Shown: positions 1-6,891 of the stretch, piece after piece
Layout: every line of letters starts with the position of its first letter
Numbering within the stretch: position 1 is the stretch's first letter
NCBI GenBank assembly: GCA_013824055.1
Contig: PNNE01000383.1
Span: 1 to 11,776 of the forward strand
DNA from: Rhodobacter sp.
Lineage (GTDB): Bacteria; Pseudomonadota; Alphaproteobacteria; Rhodobacterales; Rhodobacteraceae
Length of the DNA: 11,776 nt
Direction of reading: 5' to 3'
Made by a program: the position numbers and the translations under genes
The notes under the pieces: model-generated
The model's input: the letters and a program-made list of their open reading frames with translations, nothing else
Told to the model about the DNA's origin: nothing
The model's database searches: none

Positions 1-38
1 AGGCCCCCGTCAAGGAGACAGGTCCTTGGCAACCCTGA
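1..38 (+). CDS. C-terminal end of an upstream gene, probably obgE (partial)
   Basis: Reading from base 3, the frame encodes APVKETGPWQP and stops at TGA 36-38. The frame enters from outside the window. An acidic or polar tail ending in a short Trp-Pro motif fits my recollection of ObgE GTPase C-termini in Rhodobacterales, and obgE normally precedes proB-proA there. The identity rests on that synteny, because 11 residues cannot prove homology. The stop lies 13 bases inside the proposed proB start, so the two genes would be translationally coupled. Confidence 0.4.
   Translation, partial: APVKETGPWQP
12..17 (+). promoter_or_regulatory. Shine-Dalgarno sequence deciding the TTG start of proB
   Basis: AAGGAG lies eight bases before TTG at 26. 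No ATG or GTG nearby gives the conserved ProB N-terminus with comparable spacing. The site sits inside the last codons of the upstream reading frame. Confidence 0.75.
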
Positions 39-1143
39 TCGCCCCCGATATTCGCAACGCGAAACGGCTGGTGGTCAAGATCGGCTCGGCGCTGCTGGTC
101 GACCGCAAGACCGGGCTGAAACAGGACTGGCTTTCCGCCCTTGCCCTGGACGTGGTCGCGGCCAAGGCGCGCGGCACCGATGTCGTCCTGGTGTCCTCCG
201 GCTCGATCGCGCTGGGTCGCAAGGTGCTGAACCTGGGCGACGGCGTCCTGACGCTGGAACAATCCCAGGCCGCCGCCGCTGTCGGCCAGATCCGCCTCGC
301 CCGCGCCTACGAGGAGGTCCTGGCCCCCCACGGCATCACCACCGCGCAGGTGCTGGTCACGCTGGAGGATACCGAGGACCGCCGCCGCTACCTGAACTCT
401 CGCGCGACGATGGAAACGCTGTTGGGCCTGGCGTCGTGCCGATCGTGAACGAGAATGACACGGTGGCGACCGACGAGATCCGGTTCGGCGACAACGACCG
501 GCTGGCGGCCCAGATCGCCGTGACCGCGGGGGCGGACCAGTTGATCCTGCTGTCCGACGTGGACGGCTTCTACACGGCGAACCCGAAGGAAGACCCCTCG
601 GCCACCCGTTTCGACGTGATCGCGCAGATCACGCCCGCGATCGAGGCGATGGCGGGCGATCCGATTTCGGGCATGTCCAAGGGCGGCATGAAGACCAAAC
701 TGCTGGCGGCAAAGACCGCCGTTGCGGGCGGTTGCGCGATGGCGATCATGGAAGGCTCGACCCTGCGCCCCTTGCAGGCGCTGATCGAGGGGGCTGCGCG
801 GACCTGGTTCGTGCCCTCCGCCGACCCGCATGTCGCCCGCAAGCGCTGGATCAACGCGATGAAGCCCAAGGGCGAGCTGGTGCTGGACGCGGGCGCGGTA
901 ACGGCGCTGCGGGCGGGGAAAAGCCTTCTGCCCGCCGGGGTCACGAAAGTGACCGGCAGCTTTGGCCGCGGCGAGCCGGTGGCGATCCTGTCGCCCGAGG
1001 GGGTGGTTCTCGGCAAGGGGCTCGTGCGCTACACTTCCGCCGAGGCCCGCAAGATCGCCGGGCACCGGTCGGGAGAGATCGAGGCGATCCTCGGCTACCA
1101 GGGCCGCGCGGCGCTGGTGCACCGGGACGACATGGTGGTTTGA
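26..1143 (+). pseudogene. proB: Glutamate 5-kinase, interrupted by a one-base frameshift
   Basis: ProB phosphorylates L-glutamate to gamma-glutamyl phosphate with ATP, the first step of proline synthesis in the cytoplasm. The first frame (26-448) gives the N-terminal amino-acid kinase region, including RLVVKIGSALL and VVLVSSGSIALG, and then fails after METLLGL with ASCRS-stop. The downstream frame, from 430 to 1143, resumes exactly with GVVPIVNENDTVATDEIRF, covering the rest of the kinase domain (FGDNDRLAAQIA, SDVDGFY, GMSKGGMKTKL) and a C-terminal PUA domain (about the last 90 residues). Adding one G at the GG of 430-431 restores CTG GGC GTC GTG and a protein of about 372 residues, the normal length for the family. 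Both halves look otherwise intact, so this is either a sequencing or assembly error or a very recent mutation. proA follows on the same strand. Confidence 0.93.
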
Positions 1144-1144
1144 G

Positions 1145-1199
1145 GGGGCCAAATTCCTTCAAAGGAATTTGCAAAAGTTTTCGAAAACTTTTGCGCCCC
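1145..1199. repeat. Composite double-palindrome intergenic repeat between proB and proA
   Basis: Two adjacent palindromes fill the gap. The first has arms AAATTCCTT (1151-1159) and AAGGAATTT (1162-1170). The second is a perfect 24-base palindrome with half-site GCAAAAGTTTTC (1171-1182 and its complement 1183-1194). GGGGC (1145-1149) and GCCCC (1195-1199) can close both into a three-way junction. It begins two bases after the proB stop and is far more AT-rich than its surroundings. I recall very similar sequences scattered between genes in Rhodobacterales, so I read it as a dispersed REP-like element. It could also protect mRNA ends or attenuate transcription between proB and proA. Confidence 0.8.
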
Positions 1200-1219
1200 A
1201 CTTGATTCGGAGCGAGACA

Positions 1220-2479
1220 ATGGACGGCCAGTTCACCGACCTGATGACCGACATCGGAACCAAGGCCCGCGCGGCGGCGGCGGAACTTGCCTGCGCCTCC
1301 TCGGAACGCAAGGCCGCCGCCCTGATTGCCGCCGCCGATGCCGTCTGGCGCCGTCGGCAGGAAATCTTCGACGCCAACACCCTCGACCTCGACGCCGCAG
1401 ACCAGCGCGGGATCACTCCGGCCTTGCGCGACCGCCTGCGTCTTGACGAAAACCGCCTGCACGGCATCGTCGACGCGCTGCGCCAGATCGCCGAGCAGAA
1501 GGACCCCGTCGGCCGCATCCTGGCTGAATGGGACCGCCCCAATGGCCTGCACATCCAGCGCGTCGCCACGCCGCTGGGCGTGGTCGGCGTGATCTACGAA
1601 TCCCGGCCCAACGTGACCGCCGACGCCGGTGCCCTGTGCCTGAAATCCGGCAACGCCGTGATCCTGCGCGGCGGGTCGGAAAGCTTCGAGACGTCGGAGG
1701 CGATCCATTCCTGCATGCTGGACGGGTTGAAATCAGCCAACCTGCCCGCTGCCGCGATCCAGTTCATTCCGACCCGCGACCGCGAGATGGTGACGGCGAT
1801 GCTGCATGCCACCGACCATATCGACGTCATCGTCCCCCGTGGCGGCAAGGGCCTGGTCGGCCTGGTCCAGCGCGAGGCGCGCGTCCCCGTCTTCGCCCAT
1901 CTGGAAGGCATCTGCCACGTCTACGCCGACCGCGACGCCGACCTGGAGAAAGCCCGCCGCGTCGTCCTGAACGCCAAGACCCGCCGCACCGGCATCTGCG
2001 GCTCGGCCGAATGCCTGCTGATCGACTGGCAGTTCTACACGAAACACGGGGCCGTGCTGATCGAGGACCTGCTGAAAGCGGGCGTCGAGGTCCGCACCGA
2101 GGGCGAATTGCTGAAGGTCCCCGGAACGGTGAAGGCGCAACCCGATGATTTCGGCCGCGAATTCCTGGACATGATCATCGCGGCAAAGCTGGTTGACGGG
2201 GTGGACGAGGCCATCGCCCATATCCGCAAACATGGCAGCCAGCACACCGAAGCGATCCTGACCCAGAACGACGCGACTGCGCAGCGCTTCTTCGACCGGC
2301 TTGATTCGGCGATCCTGATGCGCAATGCCAGCACCCAGTTCGCCGATGGCGGCGAGTTCGGCATGGGCGCGGAGATCGGCATCGCCACCGGCAAGATGCA
2401 CGCGCGCGGGCCCGTGGGGGCCGAACAGCTGTGCAGCTTCAAGTATCTGGTGACGGGCGACGGGACGATCAGAACGTAA
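1220..2479 (+). CDS. proA: Gamma-glutamyl phosphate reductase
   Basis: ProA reduces gamma-glutamyl phosphate to glutamate-5-semialdehyde with NADPH, the second step of proline synthesis after ProB. The product has 419 residues, the usual length, and belongs to the aldehyde dehydrogenase superfamily. The signature ESRPNVTADAGALCLKSG lies near residues 127-144, followed by GNAVILRGGSE. HLEGICHVY lies near 227-235 and the catalytic cysteine is C260 in RRTGICGSAECLL. The ATG at 1220 is chosen because GGAG lies seven bases upstream and the protein then begins MDGQFTDLMTDIGTKARAAA, as expected for the family. The open frame extends further upstream only as a shadow of proB. Its last 11 bases overlap the 3' end of chpT on the other strand. 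Confidence 0.97.
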   Translation: MDGQFTDLMTDIGTKARAAAAELACASSERKAAALIAAADAVWRRRQEIFDANTLDLDAADQRGITPALRDRLRLDENRLHGIVDALRQIAEQKDPVGRILAEWDRPNGLHIQRVATPLGVVGVIYESRPNVTADAGALCLKSGNAVILRGGSESFETSEAIHSCMLDGLKSANLPAAAIQFIPTRDREMVTAMLHATDHIDVIVPRGGKGLVGLVQREARVPVFAHLEGICHVYADRDADLEKARRVVLNAKTRRTGICGSAECLLIDWQFYTKHGAVLIEDLLKAGVEVRTEGELLKVPGTVKAQPDDFGREFLDMIIAAKLVDGVDEAIAHIRKHGSQHTEAILTQNDATAQRFFDRLDSAILMRNASTQFADGGEFGMGAEIGIATGKMHARGPVGAEQLCSFKYLVTGDGTIRT

Positions 2480-3065
2480 GCCGGATCGTCGTCTCGCCGA
2501 TTTCGGTGATCAGCCTGCGGCCCTGCCGTGCCAGCTCGTCCGGGACCAGCGCGAAATGCACCTGCGCCGCCCCGATTTCGGCCGGGGCGCGGGGCTCGGT
2601 CAGCACTTCCCACAAGCCCGCGTCCACCTTCAGCCGCGGCGCTTCGGCCAGGATCGACCACCCCGTCTCGCTGCGCACGACGCTGACCTTGCCACCGTAG
2701 GCCAGGGCACTTTCCAGGCATTGCAACAGCAGAAAGACCAGCCGCACCTCGCGGCGGGACAGATCGGTCGGGCTGATCCAGCCATAGGCCACCCGCCCGC
2801 CGCGCGACAGGTCCCCCAGGATCGAGGCAACCTCGGACCGCGCAATCCGCTGGTCGCCGGAAGCCTGGCCAAAGCAGATTCGGAAGAACCGGATGCGCGC
2901 ATTCGCATTGGCCACGCTTTCCGAGATCAGCGCCATCTCGGGGCGCGTCGCCCCCGGCTCCATCGCGAGAAGCTCCACCCCGTTGCCTATCGCCCCGATC
3001 GGGCTGATAAGGTCGTGGCAAATGCGCGAGGCGATCAGGGCAGCGAGGTCGGGCTTCTCTTGCAT
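2469..3065 (-). CDS. chpT: Histidine phosphotransferase ChpT
   Basis: In Alphaproteobacteria ChpT passes phosphate from the hybrid kinase CckA to the response regulators CtrA and CpdR, which control the cell cycle in Caulobacter and mainly motility or gene transfer in Rhodobacterales. The 198-residue product begins MQEKPDLAALIASRICHDLISPIGAIGNGVELL. H17 in the RICHDLISP motif is the expected phospho-accepting histidine on the first helix of the four-helix dimerisation bundle. The C-terminal half is a degenerate ATPase-like domain (RREVRLVFLLLQCLESAL and onward). The start at 3065 matches the family N-terminus, although no strong ribosome site precedes it. It converges on proA with an 11-base overlap and diverges from the DUF3553 gene, only 26 bases apart. 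Confidence 0.92.
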   Translation of the reverse strand: MQEKPDLAALIASRICHDLISPIGAIGNGVELLAMEPGATRPEMALISESVANANARIRFFRICFGQASGDQRIARSEVASILGDLSRGGRVAYGWISPTDLSRREVRLVFLLLQCLESALAYGGKVSVVRSETGWSILAEAPRLKVDAGLWEVLTEPRAPAEIGAAQVHFALVPDELARQGRRLITEIGETTIRLTF

Positions 3066-3091
3066 CTTCAAACCGGGGCAAAGGACAGGAA

Positions 3092-3274
3092 ATGACGGCA
3101 CTTCTGGAACCGGGCATGCTGGTGCGCCACCCGGAGCAGCCGGACTGGGGTCTGGGTCAGGTACAGTCGAGCATCGACACCAAGGTGACTGTGAACTTCG
3201 AACATGCCGGGAAGGTCGTGATCGACAGCAAGCGCGTCTTCCTTTTGCCGGTGGCGGGCTCTGTTCACCCATAG
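3092..3274 (+). CDS. DUF3553 small Tudor/CarD-like protein
   Basis: This 60-residue protein is cytoplasmic, with no signal peptide or membrane segment. The core LEPGMLVRHPEQPDWGLGQV, then KVTVNFEHAGKVVID, matches what I know of DUF3553 proteins in Rhodobacterales. The pattern G-x-x-V-x-H-P, W-G-x-G-x-V, then V-x-F-x-x-x-G resembles the small beta-barrel of CarD-type RNA-polymerase-binding domains and the UvrD/PcrA C-terminal Tudor domain. That likeness suggests binding to RNA polymerase or nucleic acid, but this is inference and the function is unknown to me. AAGGA at 3081-3085 serves the ATG at 3092. The gene diverges from chpT with 26 bases between start codons, so their promoters must overlap the neighbouring coding region. 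Confidence 0.88.
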   Translation: MTALLEPGMLVRHPEQPDWGLGQVQSSIDTKVTVNFEHAGKVVIDSKRVFLLPVAGSVHP

Positions 3275-3368
3275 TGCGAATCTCTGGCCGAAACTCAACC
3301 GGGAATTGCCAAGCCTTTTGCACGTGCGGCCAAAAGGTTGCAATGCCACCAGTCCATGTCTAAGTCAG
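3275..3368 (+). promoter_or_regulatory. Intergenic region ahead of olsB with a hairpin
   Basis: CCTTTTG (3314-3320) and CAAAAGG (3331-3337) form a seven-base-pair stem with a ten-base loop that contains CACGTG. The stem is followed by TTGCAATGCC, not a T run, so it is a poor terminator for the DUF3553 gene. It could be an operator or an mRNA structure. I see no convincing promoter, and no paired Pho box that would explain phosphate control of olsB. Confidence 0.35.
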
Positions 3369-4172
3369 ATGAGCCGAAGCCTCAGCGATGCAATGACAGT
3401 CGAAGCGCCCCCCTACGCCGTCCGGCTGGCCACCACGCCCGAGGACCTGACTGCGGCGCAGGCGCTGCGCTATCAGGTCTTCGTCCGGGAGCTTGGCGGC
3501 AATGGCCCGCTGGTCGACCATGACCGCGGCCTGGAGCGCGACGCCTTCGATCCCTTCTTCGACCACCTGGTCCTCGTCGACCGCAGCATCGACCCCGCGA
3601 CCCATGCCCATGTCATCGGCGCCTACCGGGTGCTGCCCTGCGACCGCCGCCCCGCCGCCGGGCGCTTCTATTCGGAAACCGAATACGACCTGACCCCGCT
3701 TCTCGCCTCGGGCCGCAGGCTTCTGGAACTCGGGCGCTCCTGCGTCCATGCCGATCACCGCGGCGGGACGGCGATGTTCCACCTCTGGAACGGCCTGGCC
3801 GAGTATGTCCTTGACCGCGGGATCGAGGTCCTCTTCGGCGTGGCAAGCTTCCACGGGACCGACATCGCCCCTCTGGCCGAGCCGCTGTCCTGGCTGCACC
3901 ACCACCATCTCGCCCCCCCGCCGATGCGGGTCCGCGCCCTGCCCCCGGGCCGGCAGGAAATGGACCTGATCCCCGCCGACCGCCTGGACCGCCGCGCCGC
4001 GATGGCGGCCACCCCGGCGCTGATCAAGGCCTACCTCCGGCTTGGCGGCTTTGTCGGCGACGGGGCCTGGATCGACCGCGACTTCAACACCACGGATGTC
4101 TGCCTGGTGATGGACACCGGCCAGATGTCCGCCCGCCACCGCGAGTTCCTGATCCGCAAGGCCGGGACATGA
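3369..4172 (+). CDS. olsB: L-ornithine N-alpha-acyltransferase
   Basis: OlsB transfers a 3-hydroxyacyl group from acyl-ACP to the alpha-amino group of ornithine, giving lyso-ornithine lipid, the first step of phosphorus-free ornithine lipid synthesis. The 267-residue product is a GNAT-fold protein of the autoinducer-synthase/OlsB type. Visible features are YAVRLATTPEDLTAAQALRYQVFVRELGG near residues 16-44, ERDAFDPFFDHLVL near 56-69, IGAYRVLP near 83-90, and LLELGRSCVHADHRGG near 118-133. The start is uncertain: ATG at 3369 or 3393 (MTVEAPPYAV) is possible and neither has a good ribosome site. The stop overlaps the olsA start as ATGA at 4169-4172, so the two enzymes are translationally coupled. 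The coupling with olsA makes the assignment firm. Confidence 0.9.
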   Translation: MSRSLSDAMTVEAPPYAVRLATTPEDLTAAQALRYQVFVRELGGNGPLVDHDRGLERDAFDPFFDHLVLVDRSIDPATHAHVIGAYRVLPCDRRPAAGRFYSETEYDLTPLLASGRRLLELGRSCVHADHRGGTAMFHLWNGLAEYVLDRGIEVLFGVASFHGTDIAPLAEPLSWLHHHHLAPPPMRVRALPPGRQEMDLIPADRLDRRAAMAATPALIKAYLRLGGFVGDGAWIDRDFNTTDVCLVMDTGQMSARHREFLIRKAGT

Positions 4173-4990
4173 GCGACTGGAAGGAACTCAAGCCACCGCC
4201 CCTGCGGGTCACGCCGCTTGGTTGGGTTCGGGTCGTCTGGCGTGGCACTCTGGTCGGTTCCGTGACCTATGGCGGGCTGGTGCTGCTGCTTCTGGTGCGG
4301 CTGATCGAGTGGCCGCTGTTCGGCCAGGCCCGGCCGGTGACGCCGCATATCACCAAGGCGGTCTGCCGCGTTGCGCTGATCTTTCTGGGCCTGCCTCTCA
4401 CTGTCCACGGCCGTCCGATGACCCTGCCTGGGGCCATTGTGGCGAACCATTCCTCCTGGCTCGACATCTTCGTCCTGAATGCCACCCATACCTTCTACTT
4501 CGTCGCCAAGTCCGAGGTCGCGGATTGGCCCGGCATCGGCTGGCTTGCCCGCGCGACGGGAACCGTCTTCATCACCCGCAAGGGAACCGAGGCGAAGAAG
4601 CAGCAGGCGATCTTCGAATCCCGCCTGCATGCGGGCCATAAGCTCCTGTTCTTCCCCGAGGGCACCAGCACCGACGCGATCCGCGTCCTGCCCTTCAAGT
4701 CGACGCTGTTCGAGGCCTTCTTTTCGCCCGGACTGGAACACACGATGCACATCCAGCCCGTGACCGTGATCTTCCACGCCCCCGATGGCGAGGACCCCCG
4801 CCACTACGGCTGGTGGGCCGACATGGAGTTTGCAGAGCATCTGCTGAAGATGCTCGCCACCCCGCGGCATGGGCGGGTCGAGGTGATCTTCCACCCCGAG
4901 GTGCCGGTGGTCGCCTTCGAGAACCGCAAGGTGCTTGCCCAGCACTGCGAACGGGTGATCCGGACGGCGCATGGGTCCACGGCAGCGTAG
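4169..4990 (+). CDS. olsA: Lyso-ornithine lipid O-acyltransferase (PlsC family)
   Basis: OlsA adds the second, ester-linked fatty acid to lyso-ornithine lipid at the inner membrane. The 273-residue protein has one hydrophobic segment near residues 29-48 (VGSVTYGGLVLLLLVRLIEW region). It carries the PlsC acyltransferase motifs: NHSSWLD with H94 and D99 (the H-x4-D catalytic pair), FITRKG near 134-139, and FPEGTST near 162-168. A generic 1-acyl-glycerol-3-phosphate acyltransferase would look similar, and the ATGA overlap with olsB is what points to OlsA. Its TAG stop (4988-4990) is part of a palindromic repeat that also carries the stop of the convergent DUF2200 gene. Confidence 0.9.
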   Translation: MSDWKELKPPPLRVTPLGWVRVVWRGTLVGSVTYGGLVLLLLVRLIEWPLFGQARPVTPHITKAVCRVALIFLGLPLTVHGRPMTLPGAIVANHSSWLDIFVLNATHTFYFVAKSEVADWPGIGWLARATGTVFITRKGTEAKKQQAIFESRLHAGHKLLFFPEGTSTDAIRVLPFKSTLFEAFFSPGLEHTMHIQPVTVIFHAPDGEDPRHYGWWADMEFAEHLLKMLATPRHGRVEVIFHPEVPVVAFENRKVLAQHCERVIRTAHGSTAA

Positions 4991-5013
4991 GTGGGCGCTA
5001 TCGCCCACCCTAC
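4987..5013. repeat. GTAGG...CCTAC palindromic repeat, copy A
   Basis: GTAGGTGGGCG (4987-4997) and CGCCCACCCTAC (5002-5013) form an 11-base-pair stem with one bulged C and a four-base CTAT loop. It shares the GGTGGGC/GCCCACC core and the trailing CTAC with copy B at 6746-6773. The element spans the junction of convergent olsA and DUF2200 and contains both of their TAG stop codons. It may act as a bidirectional transcript end, although no T run follows. Confidence 0.8.
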
Positions 5014-5372
5014 CCGCGCGCGTCAGCCTGGCGCAGCACCTTCGCCATCGGTCGGCCCTTGGCCAGCTCGTCCACCAGCTTGTCCAGAATGCGGATCTCG
5101 CGCATCAGCGGCTCCTCGATCGCCTCGATGCGGACGCCGCAAATCACCCCCGTCACTGTGTCCCGCGCCGGGTTGAGAGCCGGAGCCTCGGCGAAGACGC
5201 GCTGGAAGTCATGCCCCTCGGCCAGCAGCCGGGCAAGGCCGGCACCGTCATGTCCGGTCAGCCAGCCGATGATCTGGTCGAGTTCGGCCTTGGTCCTGCC
5301 CTTCCGCTCCAGCTTGGCCAGATACAGTGGATAGACGCTTGCAAAGCTGGTCCCGTAGATCCGATGTGTCAT
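5010..5372 (-). CDS. DUF2200 family protein
   Basis: The product is a 120-residue soluble protein. The sequence MTHRIYGTSFASVYPLYLAK followed by ERKGRTKAELDQIIGWLTG, then FAEAPALNPARDTVTGVICGVR and EEPLMREIRILDKLVDELAKGRPM, matches my knowledge of the DUF2200 family, which is widespread but has no established function that I know of. There is no signal peptide or membrane segment. It lies 38 bases downstream of the lytic transglycosylase gene on the same strand and could be co-transcribed with it. A functional link is not shown. The stop codon lies in the palindromic repeat shared with olsA. Confidence 0.85.
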   Translation of the reverse strand: MTHRIYGTSFASVYPLYLAKLERKGRTKAELDQIIGWLTGHDGAGLARLLAEGHDFQRVFAEAPALNPARDTVTGVICGVRIEAIEEPLMREIRILDKLVDELAKGRPMAKVLRQADARG

Positions 5373-5410
5373 GGTGGCCCCCGCAGGCTGGGCGGTCCGC
5401 CCAAATTCGC

Positions 5411-6688
5411 TCAGCGCAACCGACGCAAAAGCTCCAGCGACGGCTCCCCGGTGACTGGCAAACCGACGCTCGCCTGATAGGCACTGATCGCCGCCTTGGT
5501 CCTGGACCCGATCACACCGTCGTTGCCTTGCGTATCAAAGCCGCGCGCCGTCAGCAGCCGCTGCAGCTCCTGCCGGTCGGCTTGCGTCAGTCCGCTCGCG
5601 TCCGGTCCGAAACTGGCCTGGACCGGCCCGCGGCCCAGAATCCGGTCCGACAGATGGCCGACGCCGATCGCATAGTTCTGCGCGTTGTTGTAGCGCAGGA
5701 TCGTGGCGAAGTTCTGCGTCAGCAGGAAATGTGGCGCACCTCCCCCGTTGCCGCCCGCGATGATCGACCCGCCCGCCAGCGCCCGCCCATCGGCCGACCG
5801 CACGCCCAGGCCCTGCCAGTCGGCCGCCGAGCGTCCCTTGCCCCGCCCCAGCAGCCCGGTGTCGAACCCGGTGGGCAGCACGACCTCCATTCCCCAGGGC
5901 AGGCCCCGCGTCCACCCAGACCGGTTGAGGTAGGCCGCGGTCGAGGCAAGCGAATCCGTCGGGTCCTCGCCCCAGATATCGCGCCGCCCGTCGCCCGTGA
6001 AATCCACCGCATAGGCAAGGTACGAGGTCGGGATGAACTGCGTATGCCCCATCGCCCCCGCCCAGCTGCCGATCATGCCGGGCACCGGGACATCGCCCGC
6101 CTGCAGGATCTTCAGCGCCGCAACAAGCTGGCTTTCGAAGAACGCGCCCCGCCGCCCGTCATAGGCCAGCGTCGACAGCGCCGAGATCACCGGCACAGTC
6201 CCGCGCCGCGTTCCGAAAAAGCTTTCCAGACCCCAGACTGCCGCCACGACATGACCCTCGACGCCGTAGCGGCTTTCGATGGCCCGCAAGGTGCTGGCGT
6301 ACTGCGCATATTTCTGCCGGCCCATAGCGACCCGTTCGTCCGAGGCGGCTATGTTCAGGTAGTCTTCCAGCGACCGCCTGAACTCGGTCTGGTTGCGGTC
6401 ACGCTCGATCACTTCGGGCAGGAAGCCTGCCCCCCGGAAGGCCGCATCCACCGTGCCCGAGGCGATCCCTTGCGACACCGCCCGGCCCTTGAAGCCATCG
6501 ACCCAGGCATCCCAGCCCGCGTTGGGCACGGCACGGGGTGCCGGATCCGGCGCGCGGTACCCCGCGCCACCGCCGGACCGGCCGGTTGGCATGCAGGCGG
6601 AAAGCGTCGCCGCCACGCCAAGAAAAAGCGCCCCGCGCCGAGTGAAACCGTTCGAAGTTGCTGCCGTCCGCATGTGCCTGCCTGCCAT
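5411..6688 (-). CDS. Lytic murein transglycosylase lipoprotein (MltB/SLT_2 family) with peptidoglycan-binding domain
   Basis: The enzyme cleaves the MurNAc-GlcNAc bond of peptidoglycan non-hydrolytically, leaving anhydro-MurNAc ends, in the periplasm. The 425-residue product starts with a signal sequence, FTRRGALFLGVAATLSAC, whose lipobox cysteine is C32. The two arginines resemble a Tat motif. The SLT_2 catalytic domain spans about 58-345, with the catalytic glutamate as E155 in AAVWGLESFFG, followed by GAFFESQLVAALKIL, GSWAGAMGHTQFIPTSYLAYAVDFTGDGRRDIW split over about 205-245, and NNAQNYAIGVGHLSDRI. A PG_binding_1 domain occupies about 367-423 (LQRLLTARGF, DGVIGSRTKAAISAYQ). The start may instead be the in-frame ATG at 6673, five residues later; neither has a strong ribosome site. 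DUF2200 follows 38 bases downstream. Confidence 0.93.
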   Translation of the reverse strand: MAGRHMRTAATSNGFTRRGALFLGVAATLSACMPTGRSGGGAGYRAPDPAPRAVPNAGWDAWVDGFKGRAVSQGIASGTVDAAFRGAGFLPEVIERDRNQTEFRRSLEDYLNIAASDERVAMGRQKYAQYASTLRAIESRYGVEGHVVAAVWGLESFFGTRRGTVPVISALSTLAYDGRRGAFFESQLVAALKILQAGDVPVPGMIGSWAGAMGHTQFIPTSYLAYAVDFTGDGRRDIWGEDPTDSLASTAAYLNRSGWTRGLPWGMEVVLPTGFDTGLLGRGKGRSAADWQGLGVRSADGRALAGGSIIAGGNGGGAPHFLLTQNFATILRYNNAQNYAIGVGHLSDRILGRGPVQASFGPDASGLTQADRQELQRLLTARGFDTQGNDGVIGSRTKAAISAYQASVGLPVTGEPSLELLRRLR

Positions 6689-6745
6689 CTGCTCTTGTTA
6701 TTCCGCCATGATACAGGCAGCGGACGGCAGGCCAAGAGCGCAAGC

Positions 6746-6773
6746 GCAGGGTGGGCAAGATTGCCCACCCTAC
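6746..6773. repeat. GGGTGGGCAA palindromic repeat, copy B
   Basis: GGGTGGGCAA (6749-6758), a GA spacer, and TTGCCCACCC (6761-6770) form a perfect ten-base inverted repeat followed by CTAC-type sequence (TAC 6771-6773). It is related to copy A at 4987-5013. It sits about 60 bases upstream of the transglycosylase start, in the 203-base gap after trmJ. In that gap I also see GCCC-AGGCC-GGGC on the minus strand just past trmJ, but no T run and no credible gene. Confidence 0.78.
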
Positions 6774-6891
6774 CCCCCCGCGCCCCGATGCCTCACACCG
6801 GCGCGATCATGGTTGACCGTTCGGGAATGCCCGCAGCCAAGCCCTTGAAATACCTGATGGACCGCGGCCTGCCCGGCCTGGGCAACCCGCT

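Noticed and set aside
436..1143. Second half of proB as an independent gene starting at GTG 436
   Set aside because: The frame continues the conserved kinase motif across the missing base, lacks a ribosome site and cannot be a complete enzyme.
3393..3399. Pho box at the olsB start (ATGACAG)
   Set aside because: Only a single half-site is present. A PhoB site needs two direct repeats 11 bases apart, and none is found on either side.
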